From assembly GCA_037349105.1 (NCBI GenBank), contig JAYJMM010000094.1, forward strand, positions 1,798,001 to 1,862,000: DNA of 64,000 nucleotides, in the 5' to 3' direction. This document shows, in pieces, positions 10,101 to 17,797 of the stretch. The position numbers and the translations under genes were made by a program. Source of the DNA: Limnomonas spitsbergensis. Its lineage: Eukaryota > Chlorophyta > Chlorophyceae > Chlamydomonadales. The number at the start of each line of letters is the position of its first letter. Positions within the stretch are counted from its first letter, which is position 1. Below the pieces are notes generated by a model. That model ran no database searches, had not been told where the DNA came from, and worked only from the letters and a program-made list of their open reading frames with translations.

Positions 10101-13100
10101 CTTGGGCGAAGGAGCACTTGGACAGTTTCACTTTCAGGTTAGCTGCGGCAAAGGCGTCGAGGACCTGGTTGATGTGATCAAGGTGTTCTTCTTCAGTCTT
10201 TGAGTAGATGAGGACGTCGTCGAGGAATGCCACCACAAACTTGTCGAGGAAAGGCTGAAGAACATGGTGCATGAGGCGCATGAAGGCGGCGGGGGCGTTA
10301 GTGAGGCCGAAGGGCATGACAGTGAACTCATAGAGGCCGTAGCGGGTCTTGAACGCTGTCTTGTGGATGTCGTCGGGGTGGATGCGGCACTGGTGATAGC
10401 CGGTCCAGAGGTCGAGGGAGGTAAAGTATTTGGCACCATGAAGGTGGTCAAAAAGTTCACTGGACAGGGGTAGGGGGCCACGGTCTTTGATAGTGCGGGC
10501 GTTGAGGGAACGGTAGTCGACACATAGGCGGAGGGAGCCATCAGCTTTCTTGGCAAAGAGGACGGGTGCGCCGTATTCAGAGGTACTGGGGCGGATCCAA
10601 CCTTTGTCAAGGTAGATCTCGAGCTGTTTCTTCAGCTCAGCCAGTTCGGCGGGGGACATGCGGTAGAGGTGAGAGGGAGGCGGCGGAGGGCCAGAGAGGT
10701 TGATGCGCAGAAGAGGGCCAGCATGGGTCAGGGTGGAGGGTTCGGCAAAGGTGGCACGGTGCGTGGAGGAGAGTAGGTCATGTAGAGCTGCTTCGTTTGC
10801 CGGGGATAAGTTCGTGGCAGGGGAAAAGGCAGCATTTGGGACGGAGGGGTTGAGACGGGGGGTTGGAGACGAGGGAGCAGAGGGATCAGAGGAGAGCTGC
10901 CTGATGTCACATTGGAACAGCAGCGTATCAGGGGCTTTGCGCATGGTCTTGGCGAGGCGCTTGGCAGAGATGAGTTGGATTTGGACAGGGGGTGACGGAA
11001 GAGTCGCGCCACGGATGAAGAAGGGGGCAGTGATGGTATTGGAGGTCCAATCGATGACGGGGTTGAGTTTAGAGAGGAAGGGCTTGCCGAGGATACCGTC
11101 ATAGCCTTGAAGGTTAGTAGCGATAAACGATGAGGCATACGAGAAATCGGGGGTGAGCTGGACAACAGCATCTTGGAGGTGTACAGCAGTAGCAGACAGG
11201 GTGCCATCGGCAAGACGGATACGAAGGGGCTGGCGGAGGTTTGAGAGGCGGAGGCCATTCTTCTTGGCAAAAGAAAGGCTGATGAAATTCCGGCTAGCGC
11301 CAGAGTCAACAAGGAAGGTGCAGGGAACTCCATCTAGACTCACTTGAACAGTCAGTAGCTGCTGGGAAAGGTCTCCGGCGGCTAAAGAGTTGAGGGTGAG
11401 GACGGACGAAGATTCATCAGGGCTGGGGAACGGCGGAGGTATAGGATCACGTCGAGGAGGCTGTCCGGAGGCGGAGGCGGAGGAATAGGAACGGGTGCGA
11501 GCTAGGAGGGGGTCGAGGTCTGGGTCGAGAGGCGCCGGCACGTGGGGGGAAGGTCGCCGAATATGGACTCGGCGGCCAGCCACCATGCGGGCAGGCGGAC
11601 ACGGAGGGGCAGAGGGGACGAAGGGGCAGGGAGGAGGCAGAGGAGGAGGCAAGGAAGATGGAGACGAGGGCGCAAGGGACGAGGATATAGGAGACAAGGG
11701 CATAGGACACGAGGACAGTGGCGGTTGTTCAGGCCGCTCTTGAGATCGTTGCCGGCGGGTGGAACAAACCCGGGCAACGCCACTCAGTTTTTTGAAGGAG
11801 ACCTACCACGGGGGGTAGATGAAGACGTGGAGAGGGGACAGTCCTTGACGGTGTGGCCGTGCTTGCGGCAGCGGAAGCATCCGCCGCTGGCGCGGAGCTT
11901 CTCGCGCTCCTCATCCGTCAGCTTGGGCAGGGCAGGACGAGAGGGGTTTGAGGATGAGGCAAGGGCGGGGGAGCGACCACGGTATGGGGTACTGGGGCGG
12001 CTGGAGGTGTTGGGGCGACTGCTGGGGCGACCAGAGGTGGAGGAGACAGAGGCAGTGCCGAGGTCCATGGGGTCATCACGGCGGTTGTCACGGGAAGGGT
12101 TATAGCGCGGGGTGTGAGATGAAGAGGGGAACCGGTTGCTCATGACAACATCGTCAAAGCGATAGGCGAGGTCCCTAACATCCTGCCAGGTCATGTCAGC
12201 CGAGGTCTTTCTAGTCTTTCCAACGAGTAACTCACGGATCTTAGGTTTGAGGCCGTTGACGAAGTCGAAGCGAAGATCAGATGGGTTGCGATCAGGGAGA
12301 TAAGTGATGAGACGCTGGAATTCGTCGGCATAGGCTTTGACAGAGGTGTTCTGACGGAGGGCGAGGAGGGCCTTGCGGGCCTTGTCATCAGGGTTAGGGT
12401 CGCCCATGTGGCGGATCAGGGCAGTAGCAAAATCGTCGAAGGTGTGGAATCCAGCATGTTCCTTCTCACCGTTGGGAGCACGATCACCTTCGGATTCGAA
12501 CCAAGAATTGGCAGTGCCGGTGAGGAAGGAGGAGGCGAAGGCGACAGCTTCCACGGTGTCCAGATCGAAGCCAGAGAGCTTGAGGATGTTGCGCGCGCGG
12601 GTAATCCAGGGGCGCACTTCCTTCGCACGCTTGCCATCGAAGGTGTCGATGGTAGGCGCCTTGACGCCAGGGGGGAGGGAGCGAGAACGAGAAGCTGCAG
12701 GGTCGCCGGGAGGAGCATTGACAGAGACGCGGGCGAGGAGAGCAGTCAGAAGGAGGAGTATTTGATCAATAGGGGATGCAGCAGGTGGAGCAGGAGGTGG
12801 ATCGAAGGGGGGAGAAGCGTTGGGGTCGTTGGGGACGTCGTAGGGATTCATGGGCGTAGGCAGGCGAGGAGTCGGGGCAGGGCGAGAGGTCGAAGGATCG
12901 TAGACGAGGCTCGGGAACCAATTGAAAGGGTTCTAAGTTGGAGGCTGACTGGTGTAGACACCGAGAGCCGGAATCAGAGGACTTTCAAGAACCGGAGAGT
13001 GGCAGCGCAGGTTTACAAGGATAGGCCCGTTAACTGGGGAAAACAGCCAGTATTTATAGGGAAACACGCTAAGGTTCATCTTCTAAGAGAATATTAATGT

Positions 13101-15806
13101 TCATATTACTTAGTCAATATTAATCGTCAAGCGTCAAGCGTCGATCGTAGCAGAAACTCTACAATACGAGTGATCTACCGCTGGGCAGTCTAGCAGGCAG
13201 GAAAACTACCGGACGACCGGGAGGGTAAAACCCTTACAACTTGTATCTCTTAACTGTCAATGTTGGGAGAGGAAGCGGAGACCGGGGAGTCGGGGACTCG
13301 GTGGAGAATCGCTGGTTACATCTTGATACAGTCGTGGAGCAATAGAGTCGGCATACAATAAGACCACGAATCAACAGAGTCTCAGTATAAGAAGGCCAAG
13401 GCAGGCCATTAAACAGTCACGCAAGATTCGGATAAGAAAGTGTCTCAAAGGAATAAAGCTAGTCTAGCTACCGACAGCTTCCACAATAGAGTGAGGCGAA
13501 GCTACCTTCCGTAAGCCTCTAACTAGAATACGCCCGTAAGATAACATCTTCAGCATGTGCAGAGAAATACACGACTAGCAAACCTAAGAGCATGGTATCC
13601 TAGCTACCATCTCTATCTATCATTAGCATGGCACTTAGGACGTGCCAGCTCTGTTACATTCTCCTCCCTTTTCAAACAGGCTACGCCCTCGGAGCCATCC
13701 CAAACTAACATGCTCGTGGCAAAATAACTAGAATACCATACGATGATCAGTCGACGGAAGTCCAACGTATTCGTTCATAAACAATCATCTAACTGCCAAC
13801 TAAATTATTCTCTAAAAAGTCAGAACACTATTTCTTGTAACATATCAAGTCATGGGAACTACAGAAGGACGTCAACATATCGAGCACATCGGAGCGTAAC
13901 AACAATAGGTATGCTACCTTCCATCACGCCGTAGTAAGCATTTTAACCATCTAATAGCTCGTGATTACGCATCTGCGTTTCCATCTTCGTCTTGTACGTC
14001 TTCTTCGTCTTCTTGAACATAATCCGTAATTTCCTTTCCCCCGGGACTGTATTTCCTTTTCCCCGGGACTGACGGCAAGCTCCCGCTCCTCTAAAATCCT
14101 GACGTAACTGGTGGTGGAGGCTATGCATAAATCCTAGAGAGCGACTCCGGAGGAACTACAAAAACCTAGGTAGCGTGGCCATGGGATAGATGTTGAAGCG
14201 ATGCATGAAGGCATGCTCAAAATCTTTACAAGCAAATGCGTAGAACGCAATCAATGCTCGACCCATGAATGGATAAGCTTTGAAACCAAATGAAGCAGGA
14301 CAGTATATACAATAGTGCCCTTCCTTGTATCTCTTAACTGTCAATGTTGGGAGAGGAAGCGGAGACCGGGGAGTCGGGGACTCGGTGGAGAATCGCTGGT
14401 TACATCTTGATACAGTCGTGGAGCAATAGAGTCGGCATACAATAAGACCACGAATCAACAGAGTCTCAGTATAAGAAGGCCAAGGCAGGCCATTAAACAG
14501 TCACGCAAGATTCGGATAAGAAAGTGTCTCAAAGGAATAAAGCTAGTCTAGCTACCGACAGCTTCCACAATAGAGTGAGGCGAAGCTACCTTCCGTAAGC
14601 CTCTAACTAGAATACGCCCGTAAGATAACATCTTCAGCATGTGCAGAGAAATACACGACTAGCAAACCTAAGAGCATGGTATCCTAGCTACCATCTCTAT
14701 CTATCATTAGCATGGCACTTAGGACGTGCCAGCTCTGTTACATACATTAGCACACCGTAATGCCTTTTTCATTGCATGCATGTGCCTTCAGGGAGTGCCA
14801 ACTCGGCACCAGTACGATGCACATCGCCAAGGATCATGCAAGCACGCATCATTGGCGGCAATCACCCATTAGTGGATCTGACTGGCAGCCCTGAGCCCAT
14901 GAGCAGCTCCACTATGCGGTAAGTAGAGAACATGATTTTCGGATTATTGCATAGTTGCCTTGAATGGAAAGCATAAATAGTAACAAGGCAAGCATGTTAC
15001 TTTGCGCCACGTCCTTTGCTCCTCATAGTACGGCAGACTCACTGACTTGTTTTGCTTTCTCTGCCACAGGACCAGACACACTAACACTACATTTTTGGAG
15101 AAGCTGCACGCCGTTGCGCAGCCCATGGACATGGTGCGCTCATAATAGTTCATTCAGGGTGTTTCAGCTACCTTGCAACATGCCATGCTGATAGGACCAC
15201 TGGCCGGCCAAAGTTTTTTATGCATTGGCTCAATGATGGCTGGCCAGTACCATGTTGTCAGAGTTAGGCGGTATAGTTTAGGGAGTATGTTCATTGCTTA
15301 ACTCCTTGGACCGGCATGAGATGCAACTACTTATTTTGTACCACATACATCTTGACTTGATCCCTGGATTCCCCTTGCCACCCTAGGACGAAGAGGCCTG
15401 GGAAGAGGAGGACAACGATTCGGATGAGCTCTCTGAGGAGGAGGAGGGGGAGGAAGAGGAGGAGGAGGCCTTGGCTCCGACAGTGCTTGCGAGACGCTCG
15501 CCGCGGCGTCACGAGGTGCAGTCCAGGGCGGCTATGCCATCTCGGCTGTCATATGCGGGCCCCGCTGCCGGCCCCTCTGCTGGCCCCTCAGCCCTCCCCG
15601 CCAACAACCTCAATGCAGCAACGCCGGCCGTTGCCTTGTCACGTGGCCCATGTCGCCCAGCAGCTGGCCCTCCGGCTGGCCCTTCCACCCAGCCACACAT
15701 GAACACCTCAACCCGCCCCTCCACCTACCGCCGGATAGGGTACCTCTCGCCGGTGGAAACCTCGTGGCCCGGCAGCTGGGCCAAGATAGGCCTCTCGTTG
15801 ACCTGA
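7122..15806 (+). CDS. Arm-encoded protein of unknown function, left copy (spliced, interrupted by retrotransposons)
   Basis: Four exons keep one reading frame: 7122-7152, 14792-14918, 15070-15133 and 15387-15806. Donors are GTGAGT, GTAAGT and GTGCGC; acceptors are TTCAG, CACAG and CCTAG. The predicted product is 213 residues. It starts MQRTLPNHVAG, has a short helix-like stretch (TFLEKLHAVAQPMDM), a strongly acidic block (DELSEEEEGEEEEEE), a basic stretch and a Pro/Ala/Gly-rich tail that runs into the unique centre. No known domain is recognised. Intron 1 now contains the 7.36-kb nested LTR elements, so splicing of this copy may be impaired, although exons and splice sites remain intact. It could be the N-terminal part of a lost transposase, or a cargo gene. 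Confidence 0.5.
7426..7741 (-). repeat. 3' LTR of the Ty3/Gypsy element
   Basis: It matches 12923-13238 except for one base. A TATA-like TATAAATA (minus strand, 7554-7561) is present. The purine-rich GTAGGGGAGTT at 7742-7752 (minus) is the likely polypurine tract. Confidence 0.93.
7777..11703 (-). CDS. pol: Pol polyprotein of the Ty3/Gypsy element (protease, RT, RNase H, integrase, chromodomain-like)
   Basis: 1308 residues from the first ATG; the frame is open upstream to 11802 and is probably entered by -1 frameshifting from gag, not initiated. Aspartic protease DSGA is at about 133-136. Reverse transcriptase spans about 350-550, with LCVDYRSLN and FLDD (493-496, the usual YxDD position). 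RNase H starts near 642 (VYTDAS). The integrase HHCC zinc domain is at about 845-890 (HEYHDTPTAGH, CATC). The catalytic triad is D918, D983 and E1019 with the expected D-35-E spacing. A GPY/F-like module (YLGPFTV) is near 1151. The C-terminus (about 1215-1275, FLVKWSPPYS, SWEPL) resembles a chromodomain, which directs integration into marked chromatin in chromoviruses. No stop or frameshift is seen. Confidence 0.93.
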   Translation of the reverse strand: MPLSPISSSLAPSSPSSLPPPLPPPCPFVPSAPPCPPARMVAGRRVHIRRPSPHVPAPLDPDLDPLLARTRSYSSASASGQPPRRDPIPPPFPSPDESSSVLTLNSLAAGDLSQQLLTVQVSLDGVPCTFLVDSGASRNFISLSFAKKNGLRLSNLRQPLRIRLADGTLSATAVHLQDAVVQLTPDFSYASSFIATNLQGYDGILGKPFLSKLNPVIDWTSNTITAPFFIRGATLPSPPVQIQLISAKRLAKTMRKAPDTLLFQCDIRQLSSDPSAPSSPTPRLNPSVPNAAFSPATNLSPANEAALHDLLSSTHRATFAEPSTLTHAGPLLRINLSGPPPPPSHLYRMSPAELAELKKQLEIYLDKGWIRPSTSEYGAPVLFAKKADGSLRLCVDYRSLNARTIKDRGPLPLSSELFDHLHGAKYFTSLDLWTGYHQCRIHPDDIHKTAFKTRYGLYEFTVMPFGLTNAPAAFMRLMHHVLQPFLDKFVVAFLDDVLIYSKTEEEHLDHINQVLDAFAAANLKVKLSKCSFAQASTRFLGFVVSSKGLSVDPKKVSAVTDWPLPHDITSTRSFLGFVSYHRRFIKDFSKIAAPLTDLTKSTVPFPSALPQAAIDAFAQLKTALLSAPLLLIPFTGPDSTFLVYTDASNIGLGAVLQQDQGNGPQPVCYESRKLSPAEKNYSVHEQELLAIVHAVKIFRHYLEGCKHFTLYTDHHSLRYFFTQKDLSRRQVRWSQVLADYQPNMTIVYKEGKDNQADALSRLNLLEASSDLSAALINQLLHLLPAHIVITDSLLDDITSAYATDPLFAPDNPRRPSYLHCRDNLWFFKDRVCVPNDPGIRRQLLHEYHDTPTAGHLGYFKTLNSIASHFWWPRMTRTVRSYVSSCATCQRIKPSTQAPPGLLQPHSVPIRPWSHVSMDLITDLPSSRHHDGIAYDAIVTFVCMLTKQAIFVRSHKSITSEQLAHLFLDHVFSKKGLPLVLVSDRDPRTTAAFWTSLFSGLGSKLNISTAHHPQTDGQTEITHRTIEQILRAYVSPQHDDWSTWLSIAEFAYNNHVHTSTQQTPFFSNYGFHPTTPVSLVTPANSSAAHYLDTLRDIQTTISRELDIAKARQTEQANRHRRPLSFSIGDRVRLSSQHINLTDYPSSKFRPRYLGPFTVTHIVSPVSYRLALPSSMSRVHPVFHVSRLLPWTTSSTADFPDRPVPDQPIRDAHDFVYGDRLLDCKIAIDPTSRARPKASCLFFLVKWSPPYSDPQHDSWEPLRALSKLTAFKDFIRSPAWRAFTASDAYQAFIRKHPSKVPKLVQFADFV
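11747..11793 (-). promoter_or_regulatory. Programmed -1 ribosomal frameshift signal between gag and pol
   Basis: The minus strand carries A AAA AAC (11787-11793) in the zero frame immediately before the gag stop. After a 7-nt spacer (TGAGTGG) comes a stem CGTTGCC/GGCAACG (11773-11779 with 11747-11753), extended by CGGG/CCCG (11769-11772 with 11756-11759), with a 2-nt bulge and 9-nt loop. The pol frame is the -1 frame and is open from 11802 onward. Slippery heptamer, 5-8 nt spacer and stem-loop are the classic requirements. Confidence 0.82.
11784..12851 (-). CDS. gag: Gag polyprotein of the Ty3/Gypsy element
   Basis: A 355-residue capsid/nucleocapsid protein. The central region (about residues 70-230) has the helical Ty3/Gypsy capsid look (NSWFESEG, FATALIRHMGD). 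A CCHC zinc knuckle (CFRCRKHGHTVKDC) near residue 330 should bind RNA. The N-terminus is proline-rich. The start at 12851 is the first ATG after the primer-binding site. The stop TGA at 11784-11786 directly follows an A AAA AAC heptamer in the correct phase, so most ribosomes end here and a fraction should shift into pol. Confidence 0.9.
   Translation of the reverse strand: MNPYDVPNDPNASPPFDPPPAPPAASPIDQILLLLTALLARVSVNAPPGDPAASRSRSLPPGVKAPTIDTFDGKRAKEVRPWITRARNILKLSGFDLDTVEAVAFASSFLTGTANSWFESEGDRAPNGEKEHAGFHTFDDFATALIRHMGDPNPDDKARKALLALRQNTSVKAYADEFQRLITYLPDRNPSDLRFDFVNGLKPKIRELLVGKTRKTSADMTWQDVRDLAYRFDDVVMSNRFPSSSHTPRYNPSRDNRRDDPMDLGTASVSSTSGRPSSRPNTSSRPSTPYRGRSPALASSSNPSRPALPKLTDEEREKLRASGGCFRCRKHGHTVKDCPLSTSSSTPRGRSPSKN
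12903..12920 (-). other. Primer-binding site of the Ty3/Gypsy element
   Basis: Two bases inside the 5' LTR the minus strand reads TGGTTCCCGAGCCTCG, the expected complement of a tRNA 3' end (CCA). The tRNA species was not determined. Confidence 0.65.
12923..13238 (-). repeat. 5' LTR of the Ty3/Gypsy element
   Basis: 316-bp LTR carrying a minus-strand TATAAATA at 13051-13058 that probably drives the genomic transcript. The primer-binding site follows after two bases. Confidence 0.93.
13659..14290. other. Internal region of the non-autonomous LTR element
   Basis: 632 bp between the LTRs. Short minus-strand frames (for example the lysine-rich stretch near 13943-14128) are too small and featureless to call as genes. 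A CCCCGGGACTG motif is duplicated at 14039-14072. Confidence 0.6.
14291..14742 (-). repeat. Intact 5' LTR of the non-autonomous element
   Basis: This is 452 bp, TG...CA bounded, and nearly identical to the split left LTR. It lies next to the primer-binding site on its left, which gives minus-strand polarity. Confidence 0.85.
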
Positions 15807-15945
15807 AAGGTCACCTTCTGCGCCCCGAGGGCGACAATATAGTCGTCTGCCGGCGTGCATGGTGAGGACCGCTTCCTGCCCCTAGGTGAAACCTGGCTCG
15901 GGGCAGCGGGTGCGGATCGAGGGGCGGGTGGGGGGGTGAGAGGAG
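15734..15945. other. Unique central spacer of the palindromic element
   Basis: About 212 bp that do not match between arms. It supplies the last codons of both convergent arm genes and their stops (15804-15806 and 15882-15884). It contains no other recognisable feature. Confidence 0.6.
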
Positions 15946-17194
15946 CGGCGGTAGGTGGAGGGGCGGGTTGAGGTGTTCATGTGTGGCTGGGTGGAAGGGC
16001 CAGCCGGAGGGCCAGCTGCTGGGCGACATGGGCCACGTGACAAGGCAACGGCCGGCGTTGCTGCATTGAGGTTGTTGGCGGGGAGGGCTGAGGGGCCAGC
16101 AGAGGGGCCGGCAGCGGGGCCCGCATATGACAGCCGAGATGGCATAGCCGCCCTGGACTGCACCTCGTGACGCCGCGGCGAGCGTCTCGCAAGCACTGTC
16201 GGAGCCAAGGCCTCCTCCTCCTCTTCCTCCCCCTCCTCCTCCTCAGAGAGCTCATCCGAATCGTTGTCCTCCTCTTCCCAGGCCTCTTCGTCCTAGGGTG
16301 GCAAGGGGAATCCAGGGATCAAGTCAAGATGTATGTGGTACAAAATAAGTAGTTGCATCTCATGCCGGTCCAAGGAGTTAAGCAATGAACATACTCCCTA
16401 AACTATACCGCCTAACTCTGACAACATGGTACTGGCCAGCCATCATTGAGCCAATGCATAAAAAACTTTGGCCGGCCAGTGGTCCTAACAGCATGGCATG
16501 TTGCAAGGTAGCTGAAACACCCTGAATGAACTATTATGAGCGCACCATGTCCATGGGCTGCGCAACGGCGTGCAGCTTCTCCAAAAATGTAGTGTTAGTG
16601 TGTCTGGTCCTGTGGCAGAGAAAGCAAAACAAGTCAGTGAGTCTGCCGTACTATGAGGAGCAAAGGACGTGGCGCAAAGTAACATGCTTGCCTTGTTACT
16701 ATTTATGCTTTCCATTCAAGGCAACCATGCAATAATCCGAAAATCATGTTCTCTACTTACCGCATAGTGGAGCAGCTCATGGGCTCAGGGCTGCCAGTCA
16801 GATCCACTAATGGGTGATTGCCGCCAATGATGCGTGCTTGCATGATCCTTGGCGATGTGCATCGTACATGTGCCGAGTTGGCACTCCCTGAAGGCACATG
16901 CATGCAATGAAAAAGGCATTACGGTGTGCTAACATGACAATGGAGGTTTCGTTCCACATAATCTGAGGTGACTCAGTGAGTACTAAGTATATGACTCAGT
17001 GAGTAATAAGTTATAGAGATGGCAAAGGAGTAGAACTAGTTCCTGCTCACAGGGGTTGTGTCTAATGTCACAAATCCAGACTGTCTGGCTAGACAACACA
17101 AGTACTAGACAGGATCCCATTATGGCATGTGCACAGCTAAGCATGGTCAAGCCCTTCACTCACCTGCAACGTGGTTTGGGAGGGTACGCTGCAT
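15882..17194 (-). CDS. Arm-encoded protein of unknown function, right copy (spliced)
   Basis: Mirror copy of the left-arm gene with exons, in coding order, 17164-17194, 16761-16887, 16546-16609 and 15882-16292. The first 74 codons and most of exon 4 match the left copy. The C-terminus differs because translation enters the central spacer from the opposite side (tail PTRPSIRTRCPEPGFT), giving 210 residues. At least one substitution between copies is silent (CGC/CGT, codon 3) and one changes a residue in exon 2 (Pro to His). The two genes converge on the centre. Function is not recognised. Confidence 0.5.
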
Positions 17195-17605
17195 CTCGAT
17201 GAAGAGTAGTGGATAAATCAGGGAAAGGGGGTGCGTCACAGGATAGAACATGCCCTTTTATAGAGGCCGAGCCGCCAAGGAGGCCAACTGCCGATGCCGC
17301 CATATCTGCTTAGCGCGCCATTTCTGCTAAAGCGATGACAAATGCAAATGCAAATGCAAATCCAGACAAATGATAGACATGGACCCCAAACCCGAGGTTA
17401 GCTAAGGGCCAGCGGGTCGACTTCGAACTTCTCGTAGGCGACAGCTACGAGACCCGCGCTAGATCATATGCAGTGCGAAGTCCTTAACACAGCCCAACAT
17501 ATTTTCAAAAGCAAGAAAGCAACGTCTTTTATGTCGGGACGCGGAGTGTCATCGACTGTACCTTTCATTCCTGGCGATTCCATACCTGGCGTTCTTGACA
17601 GGGGG
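15946..17605 (-). repeat. Right terminal inverted repeat (uninterrupted arm)
   Basis: This arm is the empty-site reference for the left arm. Its sequence near 16921-16940 joins CATGTTAGC directly to ACACCG, where the left arm carries 7.36 kb of nested retrotransposons. Differences from the left arm are scattered single bases, for example two just downstream of the TATA box and a silent change in codon 3 of the encoded gene. Confidence 0.85.
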
Positions 17606-17797
17606 AAGGGCAGGGGTGAGACAATCGAGGTGCTCCGGAACCTGAAGAAACGCGTGCGTGTGGGTAAGATTTGATGTGGAGGCAGGGGAGGCCGCACCTT
17701 CTTCACCTCCCCCGATTTAGTTGTATATGCCTTAGACCCTCTCTCAGCCTCTTCATTTCGCCCTTCATCCTTCACCGCCTCTGCATTGCACTCAACC

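Larger units (their letters stand above)
7426..13238 (-). mobile_element. Apparently intact Ty3/Gypsy chromovirus-type LTR retrotransposon
   Basis: The 5.8-kb element is inserted in the left LTR of the non-autonomous element with target duplication ACTTG (7421-7425 and 13239-13243). LTRs of 316 bp (7426-7741 and 12923-13238) begin TGAAAGGG and end CCCTTACA; by eye they differ at one base (near 7538/13035), so insertion was recent. Order on the minus strand is 5' LTR, primer-binding site, gag, -1 frameshift signal, then pol with protease, reverse transcriptase, RNase H and integrase, and a chromodomain-like end. RT before integrase defines Ty3/Gypsy. Both open frames are unbroken. Confidence 0.95.
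7389..14742 (-). mobile_element. Short non-autonomous LTR retrotransposon nested in the left arm
   Basis: Two 452-bp LTRs begin TGAAGCAGGACAG and end CTCTGTTACA. The left LTR is 7389-7425 continued at 13244-13658; the right is 14291-14742. I see one difference between them (A/C at the Ty3 insertion point). The target duplication is TTAGC (7384-7388 and 14747-14751), with a 4-bp TACA slip after the right LTR; the right arm supplies the empty site. The internal part is only 632 bp (13659-14290). It has a minus-strand polypurine tract at 13659-13672 and a primer-binding site at 14271-14288 (TGGTTTCAAAGC...), and encodes no gag or pol. It is therefore a TRIM/LARD-like element that must be moved in trans. 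Confidence 0.85.
6711..17605. mobile_element. Composite palindromic transposon with 1.66-kb terminal inverted repeats
   Basis: The outermost bases are exact inverted copies (CCCCCTGTCAAGAACGCCAG at 6711 and its complement ending at 17605). The ends are flanked by the 6-bp direct repeat AAGGGC (6705-6710 and 17606-17611), which supports insertion as one unit. The left arm (6711-7388 plus 14747/14752-15733) and right arm (15946-17605) are each about 1660 bp once the nested 7.36-kb insertion is removed, and about 99% identical by eye. A central spacer of about 212 bp (15734-15945) is unique. The ancestral element would have been about 3.5 kb. Each arm holds a TATA box and a four-exon gene. No integrase, transposase or polymerase is seen, so it is probably non-autonomous. 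A 6-bp target and long TIRs recall Polinton or retroviral-type integrases, but the terminal bases do not match the usual Polinton ends. Confidence 0.75.

Noticed and set aside
6711..17605. Calling the palindromic element a Polinton/Maverick
   Set aside because: The 6-bp target and long TIRs fit, but terminal bases differ and no integrase, polymerase or capsid gene is present.
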